Assembly: GCA_964356545.1 (NCBI GenBank)
Contig: CAYHHX010000013.1
Location: 1 to 13,439 of the forward strand
Source: JACPYG01 sp964356545
Lineage (GTDB): Bacteria; Patescibacteriota; Minisyncoccia; Minisyncoccales; Staskawiczbacteraceae
Direction: 5' to 3'
DNA: 13,439 bases
In this document: piece by piece, positions 6,393-12,499 of the stretch
Position numbering within the stretch: position 1 is the stretch's first letter
How the letters are laid out: every line of letters starts with the position of its first letter
Program-made: the position numbers and the translations under genes
The notes under the pieces: model-generated
Database searches by the model: none
What the model was told of the DNA's origin: nothing
Seen by the model: only the letters and a program-made list of their open reading frames with translations

Positions 6393-6423
6393 ACTTGCTA
6401 TGTAAATCATAGTAAAGTATAAT
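6393..6423 (+). promoter_or_regulatory. Strong sigma-70 promoter of the R-M/recombinase operon, with operator-like palindrome
   Basis: TTGCTA (6395-6400) and a perfect TATAAT (6418-6423) are separated by 17 bp. The ATG at 6432 starts only 8 nt after the -10 box, so the message is predicted to be leaderless or nearly so. CTATG-TAAAT-CATAG (6398-6412) forms an inverted repeat in the spacer, extended outward by ACTT (6393-6396) and AAGT (6415-6418). A repressor bound there would block RNA polymerase. Confidence 0.78.
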
Positions 6424-6431
6424 GAAATAAT

Positions 6432-6914
6432 ATGGAACAAGAAAAATTACAAAAACAAAATGTCGGAAATGCTGGAGAATATTATGTTGCCTCTCGGTTA
6501 TCTGCGATGAATTTTACTGCGACTATAACACTCGGAAGAGCCGAAAAATATGATATTATTGCCATTAGCCCAAAAGGAAGAGTTGTAAAAATATCTGTTA
6601 AGACTACCCAACGTGATAATGCAAAAGATTTCCCTCTCTCTAACAAGGATGAGAAAGGTGCATCTGATGATTTTTTTTATATATTTGTGATTCTAAATAA
6701 ATTTGTGAAAGAGCCCGACTTCTGGGTTATTCCAAGTAAAGTAGTTAATTTAATAGTAAGTGGTTCTCATAGAAAATTTTTAAACAGAGGCAATAAAGAT
6801 AACTCTATAAGACTACTACCTATTAAACTGACGAAAGGTGCAAAACTCCTATTCCCAGAGGATTGGGAAAAAGAAGTTTCAAAATATCACAAGAATTTAA
6901 ATCAATTATTATAA
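6432..6914 (+). CDS. PD-(D/E)XK-like nuclease, 160 residues
   Basis: The N-terminal half reads like a small endonuclease fold of the intron-associated/Holliday-resolvase-like PD-(D/E)XK group: NAGEYYVASRLS (13-24) with the conserved helix glutamate E16, then YDIIAIS (40-46) with D41, a turn, and KISVKTTQ (53-60) with K57. In most relatives the residue two before the lysine is E or Q; here it is S55, which may weaken activity or mark a variant site. The C-terminal part (FFYIFVILNK, FWVIPSKVV) matches the strands that usually follow. It is the first gene of the operon containing two methyltransferases, so it is a candidate cleavage subunit, or a repair or recombination nuclease of the element. 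The ATG is 8 nt from the -10 box. Confidence 0.65.
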   Translation: MEQEKLQKQNVGNAGEYYVASRLSAMNFTATITLGRAEKYDIIAISPKGRVVKISVKTTQRDNAKDFPLSNKDEKGASDDFFYIFVILNKFVKEPDFWVIPSKVVNLIVSGSHRKFLNRGNKDNSIRLLPIKLTKGAKLLFPEDWEKEVSKYHKNLNQLL

Positions 6915-6920
6915 AATATT

Positions 6921-7094
6921 ATGCAAGATAACTTTTACACAGCAGAAGAACTGGCTAAAGAGCTGAAGGTAAATATAATGACGATTTACCGATATATCAA
7001 AGCCAAGAAATTGAAAGCCTACAAAATAGGCAAGGAGTTTAGAATTGATAAGCAAGAATTTAATAAATTTTTAAATAAAGTAAAAACCAAATAA
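6921..7094 (+). CDS. Excisionase-family small HTH protein, 57 residues
   Basis: This short gene fills the gap between the nuclease and the large methyltransferase, 6 nt after the one and 1 nt before the other. The product has the MerR-like winged HTH layout of excisionase-family proteins: FYTAEELAKELKVNIMTIYR (5-24) is the helix-turn-helix, YIKAKKLKAYKIGKEFRI (25-42) gives the recognition helix end and wing, and DKQEFNKFLNK (43-53) is the closing helix. Such proteins act as recombination directionality factors or as transcriptional regulators. In an operon with a serine recombinase and methyltransferases it could be the excision factor, the restriction-modification controller, or both; the palindrome at 6398-6412 is a plausible target. 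No ribosome-binding site is evident. Confidence 0.82.
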   Translation: MQDNFYTAEELAKELKVNIMTIYRYIKAKKLKAYKIGKEFRIDKQEFNKFLNKVKTK

Positions 7095-7095
7095 T

Positions 7096-9540
7096 ATGCC
7101 CGAAGAAAAAAAGAATATTAACTACGCATTAGTTGAAGAAAAGCGTCCTGCTTTTTATAGGGCTATGAAATATTGGGGGAAGAAACCTCATAATATATGG
7201 CGTGAGTATATAAAAAATTACACTTCAGAAGGTGGGCTATATCTTGATCCCTTTACTGGTAGTGCTATAAGTGCTTTTGAAGCCGTAAAAGTAAATAGAA
7301 AAGCAATAGCGTTTGATCTTAATCCGCTAACATCATTTTTGATAGAAGTAATGGTTTCTGAATTTGATAAGGATAAATTTACGGTAGCCCTATCAGATAT
7401 AATTGCAGAAGTAGAAAAAGATACTATTTATAAAAATTATTATTCAGCAAAATGTAAAAAATGTAGCAAAGATGCAGTAGCTCAAAATTTTAAATGGGAT
7501 AATAATTTAATATATGAAATAGGAATTGAGTGTCAAAATTGTGTAGAAAAAAATAATAAATTAGGCAGGAGTTTAAAAACTCCCGATAGTTTAGATATTA
7601 AAAAATCAAAAGATATTGATAATATTAAAATTAAAGATTGGTATCCAAATGATAAATTTCCAAATTCATCTTCTTTCACAGCAAGCTTTATAAATAGTAT
7701 AGGTGGTAATAATTTTTCATTACTTTGGACTAAAAGAAGTTTGTATATATTATCAAGAATTTTTAGTCATATCTTAGAAATAAAAGATGAAGTTATAAAA
7801 AAGCAATTATTGTTCGGATTTATTCAAACAATACATCTTTGCACAAAAATGTGTGTTCCAAGAAGGACAAGTGCTAATAGGGCTTTTTCTACGAGTTGGG
7901 GAAGATCTGCTTATTTATGTTCTGCGAGACAAATGGAAATGAATCCGTTATTAGTTTTTAGAAGCAATTGCTTGTCTAAGCAATCTGTTGTGAGTTCCTT
8001 ATCTGATTGTTCAAAATATTTAGGTAAAAAAGTTAAGTTAATGTATGTGGATAAAAGCAATAAAAGTAATCGTTCTCAAAGTTTTGACATTAAATATGGA
8101 ACAATTGATATAAATAATATCACTGATTATATAGATGAAAAATCCATTGACTTTATAATGACAGATCCGCCGTACGGGGGCTTGGTTCAGTATTTAGATC
8201 TCAGTTCTTTATGGTTGGTATGGCTCAAAAAGTATGATGTAAAATATGCTCCAGTATACGAAGCTGAAATTACTATTAAAAAGGGTATTTATGATTTTGA
8301 TTCATATAAAAGAAAGTTTCTTAATGGAATAAAAAACCTCTACAAGGTTTTAAAAGATGATGGGCATATTGTATTTACGTTTCATAATAAAGAAATAAGA
8401 ATTTGGAATATATTTTTAAATAACTTATCTTTAGCTGGTTTTAAAATAGAAAAAGTAATTCATCAACAAAACAGAAGAACTGGCGAATCTAATGTAGCAA
8501 ATCCCTACGGAACTTCGGGAACTGATTTTTATATTAGATGCATCAAATCGCCCACAAATATAATTAACACCGATGAGGATCAATTTGAACATTTTGTATT
8601 AACAAAAGCTATAAAACTAATAGCAGAAAGGTTAGAACCAACGCCATATCAAATACTTTTTAATGGCTTATTGGTTGAAATTTCTAATGCTGGGTTTAAT
8701 TTAGAAAATTTTGATGAAAGCGTAGAAAAAATACTATCAAAACACATCGGTAAAATATTTGAATTAACTGATAACAGTATAAATAAGGCTGGAAATTTTT
8801 GGTGGTTTATAAAACCCGAAAATTATATAAAATATCCAGACAAAAAATTAACAGAAAGAGTTGAAGAATCAGTTATATCTTTGTTGAGAAGAAAATTAAC
8901 CGTTTCTCTTGATGATGTTATAGGCGAAATATTTATTAAGTATCCCAATGGATTAACTCCAGATATTAAATCCATACCACAAATACTGAAGAAATATTCT
9001 GTAAGATCTGGCGGAAAGTGGTTATATAGGGGCGATATATTAGAAAAAGATTTTACAGAACACAGTAGAGTTTTGGTATTATTAGATATTATTGGTAAGA
9101 AGTTAGGCTACAAAACATTCATTGGAAAAAGAGAACAGCCAGAATTATTTAATAATAAAAGATTGTCAGAAATTTGTGATATTACAAGACTAAACTTTTT
9201 AAATGGATATGATGATGAGCAAATTGCAAGAATTGGAATGATTGATATGCTTTGGCTAAAAGATAATAAGATAAAATATGCAATAGAAGTTGAAAATTCC
9301 ACAAATTTTACTTCTGGTATACAAAGAGCATCAAACATTAGCGATGAAATACCTAAAATAATGGTAGTCCCTAATGAGAGGAAAAAAGAATTTTTAGCAA
9401 TAAAAGACCCTCTTTTTGTTAATGGTTTTATTTCCCATAATTGGAGTTATATGTTTTATGATGAAGTTGAAAAAATTAAATCCCTCAATTTAGTAGAAGA
9501 GAGTAAATTAAATATATATTTAGGGAAAATAAAAGAATAA
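7096..9540 (+). CDS. DNA methyltransferase with C-terminal nuclease-like domain
   Basis: This 814-residue protein combines amino-DNA methylation with a probable cleavage domain. The N-terminus has the KYWGKKPHNIW region (25-35), then motif I DPFTGS (51-56), motif II AFDLNP (72-77), a zinc ribbon C120-x2-C123-x22-C146-x2-C149, and catalytic motif IV TDPPYGG (356-362), the order of an N6-adenine or N4-cytosine enzyme in which SAM binding precedes catalysis. Motif I carries A where many relatives have G (GSA for GSG). The C-terminal region from about 690 has LGYKTFIGKREQ, then IDMLWL with D717 and AIEVENST with E731-x-E733. This suits a PD-(D/E)XK fold with the E-x-E ending known from BamHI. Recognition may lie in the region between. 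It is followed after 4 nt by a second methyltransferase, which suggests a non-palindromic site methylated on both strands. Confidence 0.82.
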   Translation: MPEEKKNINYALVEEKRPAFYRAMKYWGKKPHNIWREYIKNYTSEGGLYLDPFTGSAISAFEAVKVNRKAIAFDLNPLTSFLIEVMVSEFDKDKFTVALSDIIAEVEKDTIYKNYYSAKCKKCSKDAVAQNFKWDNNLIYEIGIECQNCVEKNNKLGRSLKTPDSLDIKKSKDIDNIKIKDWYPNDKFPNSSSFTASFINSIGGNNFSLLWTKRSLYILSRIFSHILEIKDEVIKKQLLFGFIQTIHLCTKMCVPRRTSANRAFSTSWGRSAYLCSARQMEMNPLLVFRSNCLSKQSVVSSLSDCSKYLGKKVKLMYVDKSNKSNRSQSFDIKYGTIDINNITDYIDEKSIDFIMTDPPYGGLVQYLDLSSLWLVWLKKYDVKYAPVYEAEITIKKGIYDFDSYKRKFLNGIKNLYKVLKDDGHIVFTFHNKEIRIWNIFLNNLSLAGFKIEKVIHQQNRRTGESNVANPYGTSGTDFYIRCIKSPTNIINTDEDQFEHFVLTKAIKLIAERLEPTPYQILFNGLLVEISNAGFNLENFDESVEKILSKHIGKIFELTDNSINKAGNFWWFIKPENYIKYPDKKLTERVEESVISLLRRKLTVSLDDVIGEIFIKYPNGLTPDIKSIPQILKKYSVRSGGKWLYRGDILEKDFTEHSRVLVLLDIIGKKLGYKTFIGKREQPELFNNKRLSEICDITRLNFLNGYDDEQIARIGMIDMLWLKDNKIKYAIEVENSTNFTSGIQRASNISDEIPKIMVVPNERKKEFLAIKDPLFVNGFISHNWSYMFYDEVEKIKSLNLVEESKLNIYLGKIKE

Positions 9541-9544
9541 ATAT

Positions 9545-10366
9545 ATGAAAAAAGGTAGATATGACATAAGAAATAGGGTAAATGATTTGACTGGAAAAGA
9601 ATGGTTAAAATTAACTAAAAGTTTTTGGTTGAGTGAAAAATGTAAAGAAGATAAATTTTCATTTCAACATCCTGCTCCGTTTTTAATAAAAGATATAGAA
9701 AAACTTATTTCAGTATTTACTAAAGAAAATATGGTAGTGCTTGATCCTTTCGTCGGCGGGGGGACAACATTAGTGGCTTCTAATAATTTAAAGAGAAATG
9801 GTATTGGTATAGATTTAAGTAAAAAATATTGTAAATTATCAGAGAAAAGATTACTACAATCCAATAAAGATAAAAATCAAAAAATTATTTGTGGAGATTC
9901 TTTAAAGGAAATTCCAAAATTAAAAGAGGATATTGATTACTGTATAACTTCGCCACCATATCACAATATTTTACACAATAATGGACAGGGATTAAGGGCT
10001 ATTAAAAATGGTTATAGAAATGGATCAAGAGAGGGCGTTGATTTTTATTCTAATAGTAAGAATGACTTGGGTAATCAAAAAAATTATGATGATTTTATTA
10101 AACTCTTTACAAAGATAATGAAAGAGGTTTATTTAAAGTTAAAAAGTAAAAGATATACCAGTATTATAATAAGTGATTTTACAGTTAATAAAAAAGAGAC
10201 AAATGTTCAGGGCGACATAGTTAAAGCTATGGAGTCTGTGGGATATAAATTTATTGGCACGATCGCTTTGCTTCAAAATAATAAACCACTATATCCTTTT
10301 GGTTATCCTTACGAATATAAAATAAATCATCAACATCAAAATATAATAAATTTTAAAAAGACTTGA
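9545..10366 (+). CDS. Second site-specific DNA methyltransferase
   Basis: A compact 273-residue amino-methyltransferase. The HPAPFLIKDIEKLI segment (42-55) corresponds to motif X, VLDPFVGGGTTL (65-76) is the SAM-binding motif I, IGIDLSKKYC is motif II, and TSPPY (135-139) is the catalytic motif IV; the S in TSPPY is common in N4-cytosine enzymes. There is little room for a separate target-recognition domain except about 140-175, a loop rich in N, G and R. It starts 4 nt after the large methyltransferase and ends 1 nt before the recombinase, clearly within the operon. It probably modifies the other strand of the same asymmetric target. The alternative is an orphan methyltransferase that protects the element from host restriction. 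Confidence 0.85.
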   Translation: MKKGRYDIRNRVNDLTGKEWLKLTKSFWLSEKCKEDKFSFQHPAPFLIKDIEKLISVFTKENMVVLDPFVGGGTTLVASNNLKRNGIGIDLSKKYCKLSEKRLLQSNKDKNQKIICGDSLKEIPKLKEDIDYCITSPPYHNILHNNGQGLRAIKNGYRNGSREGVDFYSNSKNDLGNQKNYDDFIKLFTKIMKEVYLKLKSKRYTSIIISDFTVNKKETNVQGDIVKAMESVGYKFIGTIALLQNNKPLYPFGYPYEYKINHQHQNIINFKKT

Positions 10367-10367
10367 T

Positions 10368-11855
10368 ATGAAAGCCGTAATATTAGCCAGAGTATCAACT
10401 GAAGAGCAAAAAGAGGCTGGTAATTCCTTACCAGCACAGGTTGATCGTCTTAAAAAATATTGTCAAACTAAAAGCCTTGAAGTGGCTAAAGTTTTTAGTT
10501 TTGATGAAAGTGCATATAAAACTAAACGAGATGAATTTGATAAAATACTTGATTACTTAAAAACGCATAAGGAAAAAGTTGCTTTGTGTTTTGATAAGGT
10601 AGATAGATTTTCAAGAAATGTGTTTGATAAAAGAGTTGCCATATTGTTTGAACTGGCGATGAATGACAAAGTAGAGCTTCATTTTACTTCGGACAATTTA
10701 ATTATTAGCCCTAATATGTCGGCAACAGAAAAATTCCATTTCAGTATGAATTTGGGATTATCAAAGTATTATTCAGATGCTATCGGTGATAGCGTTAAAA
10801 GAGCCTTTGAGGCTAAAATCAAAAGAGGCGAATGGAATGGTAAGCCACCATTAGGATATATCAATTTTATAGACGAAGATGGCAAAAAAGATATTATGGC
10901 AGATCCGTTAAGAAAGCATTTTATTGTTAAAATGTTTGAGCTTTATGTTGCTGGGTCTTCGGTTAAACAAGTAGCCGAAAAACTAAAAGAGGTGGGGTTA
11001 AGAAGCAATAATACGCCAAGCAAAGAAGTGGCAGGCAGTATGATATATCATTCTTTGAAGAACCCTTTTTATTATGGCTTGATGAGAAATAAAGGAGTAT
11101 TAAATCCGCATAAATACGAAAAACTAATTTCTAAGGACTTATTTGATAAAGCCAAGCAATCAATGGCTGGATACCATAAAAAGCCTTTTAAATACGATTC
11201 TAAGCCCTATTCTCTCAAGGGGTTGATAAAGTGTGCCGATTCAGCTTGCGGTTGTACCATAACGGCAGAAACGCACAGGGGACACGATTATTATAGTTGC
11301 ACTAATAGTAAGAGAATACACCCAGAAAGAGTTTATATCAGAGAAGAAGACTTATTAGCTCCCATTAGCAAAACCATAGAAGAATTGAAAATGCCAGAAT
11401 ATAAAATAGAAGAAACCATAGAGCAATTAAAAAAACTTAACAAAACAAAAGATGAGTTTTATTTAAATTCTATAACTGGATTAAGGAAAGAACACGATCA
11501 AACTAAAAAAAGAATAAGTAATTCTTTTGATTTATTGGCTGATGGTAGTATTACTAATGAGATTTATAATAAAAAGCTTAAAGAGTATCAAGAAAAACTG
11601 GCAGATTTGGAAATTCGTATGGGGCAACACACCCAAGCTGATGAAAGCTTCTATATGAACGCAAAAACCCTATTATTTATCTTAAAAAAGTCTTGTGATG
11701 TGTTTAAAGGTTCTGAACCAGCAACAAAAAGGCAAATTCTCAACTTTTTACTTCAGAACATCACATTAGACGGTAAAAAGCTCTCTTTTGAACTCAAAAC
11801 ACCCTTTAACAGGGTGCTTGAGGCTAATACATTTATTACTAAGCTCCGCAGGTAG
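10368..11855 (+). CDS. Large serine recombinase (integrase) of the element
   Basis: This 495-residue enzyme has the domain order of large serine integrases. The N-terminal resolvase domain begins ILARVSTEEQ with nucleophile S10 and contains FDKVDRFSRN; the recombinase domain includes KRGEWNGKPPLGYINF and the KNPFYYGLMRN segment; the zinc ribbon uses C289, C294/C296 and C311; and a long coiled coil (about 345-425) follows. It should excise and integrate the element through the 13-bp att repeats. The gene reads through attR, and its last three residues (LRR) and stop codon lie inside the tRNA-Asn gene, so the C-terminus depends on the integration state. It begins 1 nt after the second methyltransferase and so shares its operon with the defence cargo. 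Length and motifs appear intact. Confidence 0.93.
   Translation: MKAVILARVSTEEQKEAGNSLPAQVDRLKKYCQTKSLEVAKVFSFDESAYKTKRDEFDKILDYLKTHKEKVALCFDKVDRFSRNVFDKRVAILFELAMNDKVELHFTSDNLIISPNMSATEKFHFSMNLGLSKYYSDAIGDSVKRAFEAKIKRGEWNGKPPLGYINFIDEDGKKDIMADPLRKHFIVKMFELYVAGSSVKQVAEKLKEVGLRSNNTPSKEVAGSMIYHSLKNPFYYGLMRNKGVLNPHKYEKLISKDLFDKAKQSMAGYHKKPFKYDSKPYSLKGLIKCADSACGCTITAETHRGHDYYSCTNSKRIHPERVYIREEDLLAPISKTIEELKMPEYKIEETIEQLKKLNKTKDEFYLNSITGLRKEHDQTKKRISNSFDLLADGSITNEIYNKKLKEYQEKLADLEIRMGQHTQADESFYMNAKTLLFILKKSCDVFKGSEPATKRQILNFLLQNITLDGKKLSFELKTPFNRVLEANTFITKLRR
11800..11816 (+). other. Perfect hairpin in the recombinase 3' end
   Basis: CACCCT pairs with AGGGTG around a TTAAC loop, inside coding sequence and 14 bp before attR. 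There is no T-tract. It may be part of the attP arm or a structure affecting mRNA stability; chance is also possible. Confidence 0.4.
11831..11843 (+). repeat. attR: right 13-bp direct repeat at the tRNA 3' end
   Basis: ATTTATTACTAAG, identical to 2534-2546. It encodes FITK of the recombinase and stops exactly one base before the tRNA discriminator base. Crossing over within it regenerates an intact tRNA gene, as is usual for tRNA-targeting elements. Confidence 0.82.
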
Positions 11856-11915
11856 GATTCGAACCTACGACCCATTCCTTAACAGGGAATCGCTCTACCG
11901 CTGAGCTACTGCGGA
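11844..11915 (-). tRNA. tRNA-Asn (GTT anticodon)
   Basis: The minus strand folds into a complete 72-nt cloverleaf. The acceptor stem is TCCGCAG/CTGCGGA, the D-arm GCTC/GAGC, the anticodon stem ATTCC/GGAAT with loop CTGTTAA (anticodon GTT), and the T-arm GTAGG/CCTAC with loop TTCGAAT. The discriminator base is G and the CCA end is not encoded. Its 3' flank is the attachment site of the mobile element, and its last 12 bp overlap the convergent recombinase gene. Confidence 0.96.
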
Positions 11916-11937
11916 ATATTATATCTACTAACTAATA

Positions 11938-11965
11938 ATACTACTTGATTTAACAAATTTTTCAA
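11938..11965 (-). promoter_or_regulatory. Possible promoter of tRNA-Asn
   Basis: On the minus strand TTGAAA (11960-11965) and TAGTAT (11938-11943) are 16 bp apart, which would start transcription about 15 nt before the mature tRNA. A TATAAT closer to the tRNA lies too near its 5' end to serve. Confidence 0.35.
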
Positions 11966-11983
11966 TAGAATTGAGCAACAGAT

Positions 11984-12454
11984 CTAATGCTTTATATTTT
12001 CTAAATCTAAAAGAACTTTCTTACTATGCCCTGCAGGTTTTACATTTTCATATATTTTTTCTATTTTTCCTTTTGGATTTATTAAAAAAGATGTTCTAAA
12101 AGTTCCGTCATATTCTTTGCCCATAAATTTTTTCTTGCCCCATACTCCGTAAAGATTCACAACTTCTTTATTCTCATCTGATAATAATGTAAAAGGTAAA
12201 TTATATTTTTCAACAAAAGATTTGTGGCTCTTTACAGAATCGATGCTAACTCCGATAACAATAACATCTAGTCTTTTAAATTCTTTAAAGTTGTCTCTTA
12301 TCTCGCATGCTTCTTTTGTGCATCCTGGAGTATCGTCTTTTGGATAAAAATATAAAAGTATCCATTTACCCTTATAATTAAATAAAGAACGGTTGTTTTC
12401 GTCTTCATCTAAAAGATTAAAATCTGGCGCATTGTCTCCAATTTTTAGTTTCAT
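11984..12454 (-). CDS. bcp: Bcp/PrxQ-type thiol peroxidase
   Basis: A 156-residue peroxiredoxin of the Bcp subfamily, the usual length, cytoplasmic, reducing hydrogen peroxide and organic hydroperoxides with electrons from thioredoxin. The opening KIGDNAPDFNLLDEDE and the active-site segment FYPKDDTPGCTKEACEIRD are characteristic. C45 is the peroxidatic cysteine and C50 the resolving cysteine in the same helix, as in atypical two-cysteine Bcp enzymes. RTSFLINPKGKI (about 120-131) with the conserved arginine and the final beta strand are present. It follows rpoD on the same strand after 45 nt, a gap that holds a 6-bp inverted repeat but no terminator, so read-through from rpoD is possible. Confidence 0.95.
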   Translation of the reverse strand: MKLKIGDNAPDFNLLDEDENNRSLFNYKGKWILLYFYPKDDTPGCTKEACEIRDNFKEFKRLDVIVIGVSIDSVKSHKSFVEKYNLPFTLLSDENKEVVNLYGVWGKKKFMGKEYDGTFRTSFLINPKGKIEKIYENVKPAGHSKKVLLDLENIKH

Positions 12455-12467
12455 AATTGTGGTATAT

Positions 12468-12495
12468 AGAAGGATAAGAATATTTTTACCCTTCT
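12468..12495. repeat. Inverted repeat between rpoD and bcp
   Basis: AGAAGG (12468-12473) is inverted as CCTTCT (12490-12495), with three further inner pairs after one mismatch. No T-tract follows on the minus strand. It could be a weak attenuator or mRNA-stabilising hairpin. Confidence 0.35.
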
Positions 12496-12499
12496 GAAT

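Larger units (their letters stand above)
2534..11843 (+). mobile_element. Integrative element inserted at the tRNA-Asn 3' end
   Basis: A block of plus-strand genes interrupts a run of minus-strand chromosomal genes. It is bounded by a perfect 13-bp direct repeat, ATTTATTACTAAG, whose right copy abuts the discriminator base of tRNA-Asn. Repeat-to-repeat length is 9,297 bp. The block carries a large serine recombinase at its tRNA-proximal end, a gpII-like replication protein, a SpoVG homologue, an excisionase-type HTH protein, membrane proteins and a restriction-modification cargo. No conjugation (coupling ATPase, type IV secretion) or packaging ATPase genes are visible, so it is probably an integrative plasmid-like or mobilised element rather than a complete conjugative element or phage. 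An element of unknown family is my best reading. Confidence 0.85.

Noticed and set aside
11800..11816. Hairpin as terminator of the recombinase operon
   Set aside because: It lies within the coding sequence and no T-tract follows.
2534..11843. Complete filamentous prophage
   Set aside because: The gpII-like protein and small membrane proteins fit, but no Zot/pI-type ATPase or recognisable major coat protein is present.
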